From Christensenellaceae bacterium (GTDB lineage: Bacteria > Bacillota > Clostridia > Christensenellales > CAG-138): a stretch of DNA of 64,000 nucleotides. Below the pieces are notes generated by a model. That model ran no database searches. It had not been told where the DNA came from and worked only from the letters and a program-made list of their open reading frames with translations. Shown in pieces: positions 51,849-60,421 of this stretch. The stretch lies in NCBI GenBank assembly GCA_031261085.1, contig JAISKB010000001.1, forward strand, positions 109,079 to 173,078, in the 5' to 3' direction. The translations under genes were made by a program, and so were the position numbers. The number at the start of each line of letters is the position of its first letter. Position 1 is the stretch's first letter.

Positions 51849-54452
51849 TTATGGCGCAATCGCGTTGATGCTCACGAGCGTTTCCGGCGCGGCGCTTTCT
51901 TGTTTATTGAAATAATAGGTGAATATATCCTCTACCGCGGGGGCGCTGGAAGCGCCCGAGAAGCCGTAGGGCACGCACACGACCACGGCGATTTCCGGAT
52001 CGTTGAGCGGCGCGAAGGAAACGAACCACGAGGTGTTCTCTATATCGATCAGCTTGGAACGCACGCCGATTTGCGCCGTGCCGGTTTTGCCGGCCAGCCG
52101 CTTTACCGACGTATCGGAAAGATATTTTGCCTGAAACGCCGTGCTGAACTTTTTAGCCGCCGCGCCGCGATCCTCCGGCGACACAACGCCCTTCATGCCC
52201 TCCTTCACCTCTGTCCACACGGCTTTGGGCAGCTCGATTTGGTTGTATACCGTGGGTTCATATTGCTTTATCAGCGCGCCGTCGCTATCGATAACGCGAT
52301 CCACGATGTGCGCGTCATACACGGTGCCCTCGTTGGCCACGGCGCTTACATAGCGCGCCACCGCGATGGGTGTAACCAGCGACACGCCCTGGCCATAGCC
52401 CGAACGGATGGTTTGCGTAGGCTTCCACTGTATTTCGTTGAGCAGCGAGCTGATGGACTGCATCCAATCGCCGTGCTCCTGTGTGATACCCACGGGTATA
52501 CCCAATTCTTCACTCATGATTTGGCGGATTTCGGGGCCCTTGTTGTTCACGCTGCCATCCTGCAGCTGCATCAGCTTGCGCGTGCAGCGGTCCACCGCCG
52601 CATCGTCCACCTCGCGCAGGGTGGATTCCAGTATGAGCCTTAGCCTTGCCTTGAGGTTTTTGTATATGAGCGCGGGCAAGCTCGTCTTTTGCTCGGATAT
52701 GCTCAGCACGCCCTCCCCGTTGAGCAGCGTGTTATCGAACAGCACCTCCTGCTTGCCCACGATGCCGGTCGCTTCGCCGGTGAGTTCTATGTTGCTGGGC
52801 ACGGTAAGGCCAAACTTTTCGGCCCAATTATACAGCCTTTCGATACCCAGCCTATACGCCACCTCACAGAAGTAATAGTTGCAGGAATTTTTGATGGCGG
52901 TAGATAAATCCTGATCCGCATGTGACCTGTGCGCCGCGGATAAACTGCCGATGTGGCATGTCGCCGGGTCGCGGGTGTTGATGTTGCCATTCTCATCCAC
53001 GAGGTAATACTCATATTCGCAATCGATCTCTTCATCCAGCAAAAGCTCGCCCTCGGCCACCCCCGCTATGCCGGTGACCATCTTAAATATGCTGCCCGGC
53101 GTCATGCGGCTGGAAATCGCCTTGTTGAGCGTGGGCGTGGTGAGCCGCACGGGGTCGTTTGGGTCTTCGGGGTCGCCAAACAGCTGCGCAAACTGCTCGG
53201 TCGAAAGCCCCGCGATAAACCAGTTGGGGTCAAACGTAGGGTAGCTGGCCATGGCCAGCACCTGCCCGGTGCGCACATCCATCACCACGGCCGCGCCGGT
53301 TTTGGCGGTATGGATTTGCGAAAGGTCGCCCTCCGGCGCCAGTTTTTCGTATTTTTCAGCCTCCGCGGTTATTTGCTCCGTTTCGGTTTGGTCGATTTTT
53401 TCGATTAAGTCGGCCAACGCCTTTTCGGTAGCCATCTGTAAGTTAAGGTCGATGGTCAGCATAACGTCGCTGCCGTTGCTGGCCGGGGTATAGCTCAACT
53501 CGCGGATGGTGCTGCCGTTTTTATTTACCTCCACAACGCGGCTCCCCTTGTGCGCGTTGGTGGCGCCGGTTAGGTATTGCTCCATGCGCGCTTCCACGCC
53601 GGAAACGCCGGTGTAGTCGTTGGCGGAATAGCCCTGCTCCTCCACCATCTGCTGCGTAACGTTCCTGCCCAAATAGCCTATGATATGCGCCGCCGTGGTG
53701 CCGCGCGGGTACACGCGCGTGGTGGATTGCGCGGTTTGCAGGCCGGGCAGTTCGCCGGCATGCAGCTTGATTTGCGCCACGACCTCCATATCCACATCGT
53801 AAGCGATGGTAACGGGCTCAAACGCGCGGTAGTTTTTTAGGTTAACCTCCTGCCTGATGGAGATGATTTTATTCGCCTCTTCGAAGCTGAGCTCCTCGGG
53901 TATAAACCACAGCGCCCGCAAATCCTTATAGCTTTTTTCGGCCGTGGGCCACGAGGAGGTATCCCACAGGGACTTGTCCTCCACGGTTTTATCAAAATCG
54001 ATGGGGAAGCCCATGGCCTCGCAAAAATTCTTATAGCGCGCCACGCGGTTGGCCTTGGTTTCTACCCGCCAATCGTATACGAGGCTCCCATCCTCCTGCA
54101 TGCGGATGTAGGAGGTATCTATGGTTTTGCCGCCGCTCTCTTCTATAATGCGAATCGCCTTCATCAGCGCCTCGGTATACACGGCGCTGTCATAGTTGGT
54201 ACGGTTGTTCGCATCGCGCAAAAACTCTACATTATAGCTGTTTTTGCTGTAGGCGAGCACCACGCCGTTTCGATCGAGTATGCGCCCCCGCGTGCCCGCG
54301 ATGGAGATTTGCGCCGTGCTGCGCTGCTCGGCCTTTTCGGCGTTTTCGGCGCCCTCGGCCAGCGTGATGGCGCTAAGCTGGTATAGCAGCGCAACCATCA
54401 TGGCCAGCAATACCACCGTCATGATAACATAGCGCGAAAATGGCCGTTTCAT
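51849..54452 (-). CDS. mrdA: Penicillin-binding protein 2 (elongation-specific transpeptidase)
   Basis: An 867-residue class B PBP. An N-terminal membrane helix (about 8-28) is followed by the dimerisation/pedestal domain and a transpeptidase domain with SIFK (active-site serine), SCN and KTGTAQ motifs. It crosslinks peptidoglycan during sidewall growth in the Rod complex with MreB, MreC and MreD, whose genes precede it. The ATG at 54452 overlaps the mreD stop by 4 bp. At 867 residues it is longer than E. coli PBP2, with long insertions in both the pedestal and the transpeptidase part. Confidence 0.94.
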   Translation of the reverse strand: MKRPFSRYVIMTVVLLAMMVALLYQLSAITLAEGAENAEKAEQRSTAQISIAGTRGRILDRNGVVLAYSKNSYNVEFLRDANNRTNYDSAVYTEALMKAIRIIEESGGKTIDTSYIRMQEDGSLVYDWRVETKANRVARYKNFCEAMGFPIDFDKTVEDKSLWDTSSWPTAEKSYKDLRALWFIPEELSFEEANKIISIRQEVNLKNYRAFEPVTIAYDVDMEVVAQIKLHAGELPGLQTAQSTTRVYPRGTTAAHIIGYLGRNVTQQMVEEQGYSANDYTGVSGVEARMEQYLTGATNAHKGSRVVEVNKNGSTIRELSYTPASNGSDVMLTIDLNLQMATEKALADLIEKIDQTETEQITAEAEKYEKLAPEGDLSQIHTAKTGAAVVMDVRTGQVLAMASYPTFDPNWFIAGLSTEQFAQLFGDPEDPNDPVRLTTPTLNKAISSRMTPGSIFKMVTGIAGVAEGELLLDEEIDCEYEYYLVDENGNINTRDPATCHIGSLSAAHRSHADQDLSTAIKNSCNYYFCEVAYRLGIERLYNWAEKFGLTVPSNIELTGEATGIVGKQEVLFDNTLLNGEGVLSISEQKTSLPALIYKNLKARLRLILESTLREVDDAAVDRCTRKLMQLQDGSVNNKGPEIRQIMSEELGIPVGITQEHGDWMQSISSLLNEIQWKPTQTIRSGYGQGVSLVTPIAVARYVSAVANEGTVYDAHIVDRVIDSDGALIKQYEPTVYNQIELPKAVWTEVKEGMKGVVSPEDRGAAAKKFSTAFQAKYLSDTSVKRLAGKTGTAQIGVRSKLIDIENTSWFVSFAPLNDPEIAVVVCVPYGFSGASSAPAVEDIFTYYFNKQESAAPETLVSINAIAP

Positions 54453-54970
54453 CGCATACTCCCTCCCGCGTGGCGCTCGTAGCGCTTTTTGACCTGCTGC
54501 CGCACGGCGGGCTTGAGCCACAAATGCGCCAGCACACACACCACCCCCGTGAGCAGCGCGCAGGGCACCATATAGGTGATAAGCATCCGTATGTAGCCAA
54601 AGCTGCCGCCCATAAGCCGCACGGAGACCGCCATGATATTCTCTTTAACAAACGCGGCGATACTCGCCAAAACCCCGGGGATAATCAGGTTGTCGGCATA
54701 GAATTTTTTGAAGAAAAGCCCGCCGGCCGCGCCCGCAAGCATATGCGCCATCGCATACAGGCCAATGGCCCGCCCAAACAGCACATCGAACAGCAGCCCC
54801 GCGACGCAGCCTATTATCGCGCCCTCCACAGGCCCCAACAATATCCCCAGCGACACCATCACCGCAAGCAGGCAATCCGGCCGAATGCCCATTATATTGA
54901 ACCGCGCAAACAGTATGCTGTCGAGAAAAAACGCGACGCACACCGAGAGCAGCACCGAGGTACGATACAT
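54449..54970 (-). CDS. mreD: Rod shape-determining membrane protein MreD
   Basis: 173 residues with about five membrane segments. The pattern FARFNIMGIRPDCLLAVMVS, then GPVEGAIIGCVAGLLFDVLF is characteristic of MreD. It directly follows mreC (adjacent stop and start) and overlaps the PBP2 gene. MreD links MreC to the membrane part of the elongation machinery. Confidence 0.93.
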   Translation of the reverse strand: MYRTSVLLSVCVAFFLDSILFARFNIMGIRPDCLLAVMVSLGILLGPVEGAIIGCVAGLLFDVLFGRAIGLYAMAHMLAGAAGGLFFKKFYADNLIIPGVLASIAAFVKENIMAVSVRLMGGSFGYIRMLITYMVPCALLTGVVCVLAHLWLKPAVRQQVKKRYERHAGGSMR

Positions 54971-55813
54971 TTAGTTCTCCTTCTCCAAATGGGTCAATAT
55001 CAAAACCTCTTCCAACCGCAAAAAGTTCACCGAGGGCTGCACCAGCGCATCTTTATCCTCCGCGTTTTCGCTGCTGCGGGCCACTTCGGTCACCACGCCC
55101 ACCGCAAGGCCTTTGGGGAACACGCCATCGATGCCGCTGGTCATAATCACATCGCCAGGTACAAGGTCGCTGCCGGTGGGTATGTAATATAGCTCCATAA
55201 TGTTGGAGCTGCTCACGCTTAGCGTGCCGCGCACAAACCCATAATCGCGCGTGCGTTCCACCATCACGCTCACATCGGAGGTGGAATCGATGATGGCCGT
55301 AACCTTGCAGGTGTTGGCGCTTACGCTGGTGACGCGCCCCACCAGCCCGGCGGCGTTCACCACCGCCATATCCTCTGAAATGCCCTGGCTGCGCCCGGCG
55401 CCCACGGTAAATTCATGAAACCATATGCCCTGGCTGCGGCCTATGACGGGCGCCGTCACATACGCATACGCCGCGTCGGTATCCGCAAAATTGAGCAGGG
55501 TGCGCAAGCGCTCGTTTTCCTGCCGCAAATCCCGCATCTCGGCTTCGATCGTTTCGTATTGGGCGATGCGCGCGCGGAGCTGGTCGTTTTCTTTATCCGC
55601 ATCCGATGTTTTAAACATGCGCTCCACCAGCGTAATAATGGCGTTGGAGGAACGGATGGAGAATTTTTGCAGGGGCTGCGCCACCGAATTTACAGCATCC
55701 TCCAGCCAGGTAACGCGGCTGCGCCCACCCGCCGTCGCTATGGTCAGCCCCGCTAAAATCAACGCGGCCACCAGCAAAACCAAAAATATTTTATTTTTAA
55801 AAAGCTTGCGCAT
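54971..55813 (-). CDS. mreC: Rod shape-determining protein MreC
   Basis: 280 residues: a membrane helix (about 8-27), a coiled coil (about 65-95, with DQLRARIAQYETIEAEMRDL) and a beta-rich extracytoplasmic domain with APVIGRSQGIWFHEFTVGAG and GLVGRVTSVS. The ATG at 55813 follows TTAGGAGATTGC. MreC binds and activates PBP2. It has its own promoter downstream of mreB. Confidence 0.95.
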   Translation of the reverse strand: MRKLFKNKIFLVLLVAALILAGLTIATAGGRSRVTWLEDAVNSVAQPLQKFSIRSSNAIITLVERMFKTSDADKENDQLRARIAQYETIEAEMRDLRQENERLRTLLNFADTDAAYAYVTAPVIGRSQGIWFHEFTVGAGRSQGISEDMAVVNAAGLVGRVTSVSANTCKVTAIIDSTSDVSVMVERTRDYGFVRGTLSVSSSNIMELYYIPTGSDLVPGDVIMTSGIDGVFPKGLAVGVVTEVARSSENAEDKDALVQPSVNFLRLEEVLILTHLEKEN

Positions 55814-55843
55814 GCAATCTCCTAACAAAATGCTTCCGCTAAC

Positions 55844-55872
55844 ATTATAAATTGAAATGCCACCCAAAGCAA
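55844..55872 (-). promoter_or_regulatory. Promoter of mreC-mreD-PBP2-alkD
   Basis: On the minus strand TTGCTT (55867-55872) and TATAAT (55844-55849) with a 17-bp spacer. The -35 lies inside the loop and edge of a hairpin (see 55859-55883). Confidence 0.75.
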
Positions 55873-55883
55873 GGTTGGGCGGC
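55859..55883 (-). terminator. Weak terminator/attenuator hairpin after mreB
   Basis: GCCACCCAA and TTGGGCGGC pair over 9 positions with one mismatch and a 7-nt loop; on the minus strand it is followed by ATTTCAATTTAT. It overlaps the -35 of the mreC promoter, so mreB read-through and new initiation are physically coupled. Confidence 0.5.
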
Positions 55884-55943
55884 AAATGTCACAGTATGTT
55901 AACCACATTCGTATAATAATTCAGGCATTTCGCAAGGCGGCCG

Positions 55944-56993
55944 TTAGCTTGCGCTGGTTACATCGGCATATGTGTTTTCGTATATGCCATCCTTTTCCTG
56001 CAGCGCGCGCAGGGCGCCCAGCACCACGCAATCGAGCGGATCCTCCGCCACGCGCACCGGCATACCCGTATCCTTGGCCAGCATATCGGCAATGCCATAC
56101 AGCCGCGCGCCGCCGCCCGTCAGCACGATGCCGCGGTGCACCAGGTCGCCCGCAAGCTCGGGCGGGGTTTCGCCCAGCGTTTCCCGCACCGTTTCGCTTA
56201 TGCGGCGCAGCGGCGGTATGATCGCGTGGCTGATTTCGCTCTGCGTCACCACCTTGGACATGGGCAGCCCCGTCTCCACATTGCGCCCATAAATTTCGGC
56301 ATATTCCCTGCCCCCCACCACCGCGCGGCCCAGCTCGCACTTGAGCTGCTCGGCGGAGCGCGTGCCGATCATCATGTTGTGCTCCCGACGGATATAATCC
56401 ACGATGGCCGCATCGATGTGCGTGCCGCCCGTGCGTACCGAACGGTAGGCCGCGATGCCGCCCAGCACCAGCACCGCCGCGTCGGTCGTACCGCCGCCGA
56501 TATCCACCACCATGCTGCCCAACGCATCGCCGGGCGAAATGCCCGCGCCCAATGCCGCCGCCACAGGCTCTTCCATCAGCAGCACTTCCCGGGCGCCGGC
56601 GCCCTTAGCGGCCTCCGCCAGCGCGTGGCGCTCTATATCCGTTGCGCAAAGCGGCAGGCAAAGCATAAGCCTCACGCCCAGCGGCCCCGGCTTGTGCCCC
56701 AGCGCGCGCGCGATGAATTGCTTGAGCATAACCTCGCACATATGCAGGTCGCTGATTACGCCATCCCGCATGGGGTAGCAGATATTTACATCGCTCGGCG
56801 CGCGGCCCAGCATAGACATAGCCTCGCTCCCCACGCTGAGCACAGCATCCTTATTTTCGGCTGTGGATACCGCCACCGCGGTGGGTTCGCGCAGCGCGAT
56901 GCCCTGCCCGCACAGCGCCACCAGCGTGTTGACCGTACCCAAGTCCACCGCGATGCTGCCATAAAACAAATTGATCAACCTGTTTCCAAACAT
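55944..56993 (-). CDS. mreB: Rod shape-determining actin homologue MreB
   Basis: 349 residues of the actin/Hsp70 fold. Phosphate-1 loop VDLGTVNTLV, connecting EEPVAAALGAG, phosphate-2 VVDIGGGTTDAAV and adenosine loop VLTGGGARLYG are present. MreB filaments guide sidewall peptidoglycan synthesis. I start it at the ATG at 56993 (MFGNRL) because GGGAGG lies 9 bp upstream; the open frame extends to 57368 but into the divergent maf gene. Phosphate-1 has V instead of the common A (DLGTAN), a minor change. Confidence 0.94.
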   Translation of the reverse strand: MFGNRLINLFYGSIAVDLGTVNTLVALCGQGIALREPTAVAVSTAENKDAVLSVGSEAMSMLGRAPSDVNICYPMRDGVISDLHMCEVMLKQFIARALGHKPGPLGVRLMLCLPLCATDIERHALAEAAKGAGAREVLLMEEPVAAALGAGISPGDALGSMVVDIGGGTTDAAVLVLGGIAAYRSVRTGGTHIDAAIVDYIRREHNMMIGTRSAEQLKCELGRAVVGGREYAEIYGRNVETGLPMSKVVTQSEISHAIIPPLRRISETVRETLGETPPELAGDLVHRGIVLTGGGARLYGIADMLAKDTGMPVRVAEDPLDCVVLGALRALQEKDGIYENTYADVTSAS

Positions 56994-57056
56994 ATATGCA
57001 TACCTCCCTTGCATCCTCACACTGGAAAGTATGCCCATGCGCGCGCCGACTATACA

Positions 57057-57085
57057 TTGAATATAGCCCGCGGCTGTGTTATAAT
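57057..57085 (+). promoter_or_regulatory. Promoter of maf
   Basis: TTGAAT (57057-57062) and TATAAT (57080-57085) with a 17-bp spacer. It occupies the same bases as the divergent mreB promoter. Confidence 0.75.
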
Positions 57086-57089
57086 ACAA
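57060..57089 (-). promoter_or_regulatory. Promoter of mreB
   Basis: On the minus strand TTGTAT (57084-57089) and TATATT (57060-57065) with an 18-bp spacer; fully interleaved with the maf promoter. Confidence 0.6.
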
Positions 57090-57123
57090 AAAATTAATGA
57101 ATATACAAAAGAGGTCGGGTTGT

Positions 57124-57696
57124 ATGCAGCTCATACTCGCATCCCAATCACCGCGGAGGCGCGAATTATTCGAATTGATCGGGCTCCCGTTTACCGCCGT
57201 CACCAGCGATGCCGATGAAGATATACCTTCCTTCACAAGCCCCGGCTCCTTTGTGGAGCAGCTGGCGCTTCGCAAGGCGCAGGCGGTATACGCAACGCAC
57301 CCCGGCTGCTGCGTGGTGGGCGCCGACACCATCGTATGGCTCGATGATGAAATCATAGGCAAGCCCACAAACCGCGAGGACGCCTACCGCATACTGCGCC
57401 GCCTAAGCGGCCGGACGCATACCGTATACACCGGCCTTGCCGTGCGCACCGATGCGGGCGCCGAGGTGATACACGATACCACCCTCGTCACCTTCGCCGC
57501 GCTTAGCGACGATGAGATTTGGCACTACATCGATTCCGGCGAGCCTATGGATAAAGCCGGCGCCTATGGCGTGCAGGGCTTGGGCGCCATATTTGTGCAA
57601 AGGGTGGAAGGCTGCTATTTTACCGTGATTGGCATGCCGGTACCCATACTATATCAAATGTTAAAAAGGGCCGGCATACGGCCAAAGGATATGTAA
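57124..57696 (+). CDS. maf: Maf-family nucleoside triphosphate pyrophosphatase
   Basis: 190 residues. Maf signatures are ILASQSPRRRELF at the N-terminus, VGADTIVWLDDEIIGKP, the RTHTVYTGLAV loop and DKAGAYGVQGLGA. Maf proteins hydrolyse non-canonical or modified nucleotides such as dTTP/UTP-type or m7GTP and can slow septation. The ATG at 57124 follows GAGGTCGGGTTGT. Position beside the mre genes is classic in Firmicutes. Confidence 0.95.
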   Translation: MQLILASQSPRRRELFELIGLPFTAVTSDADEDIPSFTSPGSFVEQLALRKAQAVYATHPGCCVVGADTIVWLDDEIIGKPTNREDAYRILRRLSGRTHTVYTGLAVRTDAGAEVIHDTTLVTFAALSDDEIWHYIDSGEPMDKAGAYGVQGLGAIFVQRVEGCYFTVIGMPVPILYQMLKRAGIRPKDM

Positions 57697-57698
57697 CT

Positions 57699-58274
57699 AT
57701 GAACATTGCGGCTTTCCTCACCTACATCATCGTTACCGCCATCACGCCCGGGCCTAACAACATCACCGCCATGAGCAACGGCATCCGCATCGGGTTTATA
57801 AAAGGCCTTCGCTATAACTACGGCGTGTTCGCCGGGCAGCTTTGCGTGGTGACGATTTGCGGTATATTCAGCGCGGTTTTGGCGGCCAGCATACCCAGCA
57901 TAAAGCCTTATTTGTTGGTGCTGGGCGCCGGATATATGCTGTACCTCGCCTATAAAACCTACCACAGCAACGGCGTGCAGGTATACGACAACGTATCCGG
58001 CACCTTTTTGAGCGGTTTTAGCCTGCAATTTATCAACCCAAAATACATCATCTATTCCATCACGGCTATGTCCTCGTATATATTGCCGAATTACACTTCC
58101 TTTGCCATCATCGTGCCGCTGGGCATATTGCTGGCATTCACCGGCTTCGCCTGCACCATACTGTGGTCGGCTTTCGGCTCGTTGTTCGTAAAGGTATATG
58201 CCGCGCACGCCAAGCTGCTCAACACCATTATGGCATTGCTGCTGGTGTATTGCGCGGTGGCGCTGTTCCTTTAA
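57699..58274 (+). CDS. LysE/RhtB-family amino-acid exporter
   Basis: A 191-residue membrane protein with about six hydrophobic segments. The family motif ITPGPNNITAMSNGIRIG near residues 15-32 and LVLGAGYMLYLAYKTY are typical of LysE/RhtB translocators, which export amino acids or homoserine lactone-type compounds. It begins 2 bp after maf with AAGGA upstream, so it is probably co-transcribed. Substrate unknown. Confidence 0.92.
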   Translation: MNIAAFLTYIIVTAITPGPNNITAMSNGIRIGFIKGLRYNYGVFAGQLCVVTICGIFSAVLAASIPSIKPYLLVLGAGYMLYLAYKTYHSNGVQVYDNVSGTFLSGFSLQFINPKYIIYSITAMSSYILPNYTSFAIIVPLGILLAFTGFACTILWSAFGSLFVKVYAAHAKLLNTIMALLLVYCAVALFL

Positions 58275-58337
58275 GCAGCGGCTTCCCAAATATTTCCCCC
58301 CTCGATTGCATATGCCGCCCAAAAGAGCAGCTGCCTT

Positions 58338-58366
58338 TTGGCTACACGACAATATCCCTTTATAAA
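58338..58366 (+). promoter_or_regulatory. Promoter of the zinc-ribbon/lipoprotein pair
   Basis: TTGGCT (58338-58343) and TATAAA (58361-58366) with a 17-bp spacer, about 55 bp before the GGGAGG ribosome-binding site. Confidence 0.55.
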
Positions 58367-58427
58367 TTAATCTGCAATCCTATTTGCCGTCTTAAAGGCA
58401 AATCACAAAATAAGGGAGGTCGATTTT

Positions 58428-59327
58428 ATGGGACTTTTAGACAAGGCGATCAAGAGCGGCCTAAATAAGGCCATCGGCAACGCGGTGGAACAGAGCGTCA
58501 CCAAGGTGGTTGCGCCCAAGGTGGAGCAGGCGGCGGCAAACGCCGTCAACAAAGCCGCCGATGCCCTCAACCAGTCGGTTGGGCAAAGCGCGCCGCCAGC
58601 GCCTCCAACGCCGCAGCCCAACCCAACGAATCAGGCGGCGGTAAACCAGGCGGCCAATACGCTGGGCGGCTTGTTTGGCTCCCTGCAAAGCGCCGCGACG
58701 GGCTTTGCAACCGAGGCGGCAAAGAACATGAAGATATGCCCCGCGTGCGGCGAGCCCGCTTCGGCGCAAACGAAGTTTTGCCCCAGCTGCGGCGCAACCC
58801 TGCCAAACGAGACCGTTGCGGCGGGTGCGGTTTGCCCCTCCTGCGGCAAGCAGAATGACATCGGCACAAAATTCTGCGCCGACTGCGGCGCCAAGCTACC
58901 CGCCGCGGTTGCCGAGGAACACGCCGCGCAGGCGCGCACCGAGGCGACGTTTGCGCAGTGGGATACCCTGCTGCCGCAATACCCGAAGTGGCAGTTTGGC
59001 GGGCGCAATTTTGAGCTGGAACGGCTGGACGATTACGACGGCGCACCATACTATCAATTCTTTGCGGATGGCGCAGGTCAGGCGGAACTGGCGCAGTACA
59101 GGCAGCTGCTGCTCGATAACGGCTTCCGTCCGGCGGGGCAATATCCCGACCAGTCACAGCTTTTCAAGCGCGTGGACGGGGTGGTGTATAATGTCGACCT
59201 GGAACACGCTTTTGACAGCGATGGTATGACGCTATACTTCACGGTGCGCGAACCCAGCGGCGGATTTGACTATGTAAAGCCGGAAAAGAAATCCCAAAGC
59301 GGCGGCCTGTTCGATTTGTTTCGCTAA
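58428..59327 (+). CDS. Double zinc-ribbon protein, unknown function
   Basis: 299 residues. An N-terminal amphipathic, Ala-rich region (about 1-100) leads to two zinc ribbons with CxxC pairs, CPACGEP/CPSCGA and CPSCGKQ/CADCGA (about 104-160). The C-terminal 130 residues are a mixed alpha/beta domain rich in aromatic residues (YPKWQFGGRNFELERLDDYD) of no family I can name. No signal peptide is seen. It probably forms an operon with the lipoprotein gene 22 bp downstream. Confidence 0.8.
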   Translation: MGLLDKAIKSGLNKAIGNAVEQSVTKVVAPKVEQAAANAVNKAADALNQSVGQSAPPAPPTPQPNPTNQAAVNQAANTLGGLFGSLQSAATGFATEAAKNMKICPACGEPASAQTKFCPSCGATLPNETVAAGAVCPSCGKQNDIGTKFCADCGAKLPAAVAEEHAAQARTEATFAQWDTLLPQYPKWQFGGRNFELERLDDYDGAPYYQFFADGAGQAELAQYRQLLLDNGFRPAGQYPDQSQLFKRVDGVVYNVDLEHAFDSDGMTLYFTVREPSGGFDYVKPEKKSQSGGLFDLFR

Positions 59328-59349
59328 TTCATTTTAGGAGGAAAACACC

Positions 59350-60063
59350 ATGCATGCAAAAAAGCTTTTAGCCCTCGCTCTGGCGCTTGTGCTGGCGCTC
59401 TCCCTCGTTGCCTGCGGCGGCAACCCGCCCGCAGCTGTGGATAACGGCAGCCCCGTGCCCGCGCAAGCGGAACCCGCACAGCCCGCGCCCGAAGCGCCCG
59501 CCCCGGCGGAGACCGAAGCGCAAGCCCCAGCTGAGGGCGGGCAAGCTATGAGTTCGCTGATAAGCTGGATGAAATCCGGCACCTTCAGCTACGATTTTGA
59601 TATGACCTCCGAAGGCGGCGGCCAAAAGACGCAAGCCTCCGGCAGTATGGCGATGGACGGCAACAATATCGCCATCACCACCGAAACGACAGCGGAGGGC
59701 CAAAAAATCAAGGCCAAAATCATCATCAAGGATGGCACGACCTATATCATTGACGATATGAGCAAGACCATCCTAATAATGGCCAATGCGGGCGCGGAGA
59801 TGACCGGCGGCATCGCATCCGATTATTCCGACATCGCGCTGGTAGGTTCCGGCACGGGCGAAATCAACGGCAAAACGCTCCCCTACGAAGAATACGCCTC
59901 CGAGGGCGTAACGATCAAATACTACCTAGAGGGCGGCCAGGTTTATGGCACAGAGTCCGAATATGAAGGGTATAAAACCGTGATGATTATCACGAACCCC
60001 TCCAACAAGATTCCCGCCGGCGCCTTTGACCTGCCTGCGGGCTATACGGAAATGAAAATTTAA
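59350..60063 (+). CDS. Lipoprotein of unknown function
   Basis: 237 residues. Lipobox SLVAC gives C22, followed by a long Ala/Pro/Glu tether (about 25-62). The mature domain (about 65-237) is a repeated beta-strand pattern (GTFSYDFDMTSEGGGQKTQA, then AMDGNNIAITTET) resembling the LolA/LppX-like lipoprotein fold, but this is only an impression. GGAGGAAAACACC precedes the ATG. A strong terminator follows. Confidence 0.8.
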   Translation: MHAKKLLALALALVLALSLVACGGNPPAAVDNGSPVPAQAEPAQPAPEAPAPAETEAQAPAEGGQAMSSLISWMKSGTFSYDFDMTSEGGGQKTQASGSMAMDGNNIAITTETTAEGQKIKAKIIIKDGTTYIIDDMSKTILIMANAGAEMTGGIASDYSDIALVGSGTGEINGKTLPYEEYASEGVTIKYYLEGGQVYGTESEYEGYKTVMIITNPSNKIPAGAFDLPAGYTEMKI

Positions 60064-60083
60064 AGCTTTGCCCACGCTCCAGT

Positions 60084-60113
60084 CCCCTCCTTACCCAAGG
60101 AGGGGGTTTTTTT
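60084..60113 (+). terminator. Rho-independent terminator after the lipoprotein gene
   Basis: A 9-bp stem (CCCCTCCTT / AAGGAGGGG) with a 4-nt loop, then one G and seven T residues. Confidence 0.92.
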
Positions 60114-60166
60114 GCGGCAGGGCAACCCCCGCACCTCGCCGGGCGTGGCGGATAGGGCAAGTCTCC

Positions 60167-60421
60167 TTACAGCTCCCGCCTCGCATAAAACCTGCAAGCC
60201 AGCGCGCAAGACCCAATCAGCAGCACCGCGCCGATTAATACGGGCGCCGCATACAGCAATGCCATGTGCGTTGTAATAAAGCGTTCCACGCCCTCCAGTT
60301 CCAGGGCGCCGTTTGCCGAGGGCGCGAAAAAAATCACGATAAACACGAGCAGCAACGGCACATACGCAAGTGTCTTCGCCTTCGCATACCCCAATTTGAA
60401 GTAAATTAGATAAAGTATTGG
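60167..60421 (-). pseudogene. C-terminal remnant of an ABC-2 type permease
   Basis: An open frame directly after the stop of the upstream lipoprotein gene, in the same frame, encodes LYLIYFKLGYAKAK followed by two hydrophobic segments and a basic end. The FKxGYxKAK pattern is typical of the C-terminal part of ABC-2 permeases linked to YtrA-type GntR regulators. No start codon with a ribosome-binding site is seen (only a TTG at 60394), and the N-terminal three quarters are missing. It is probably a deletion scrap, although a 75-residue small protein cannot be excluded. Confidence 0.55.
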
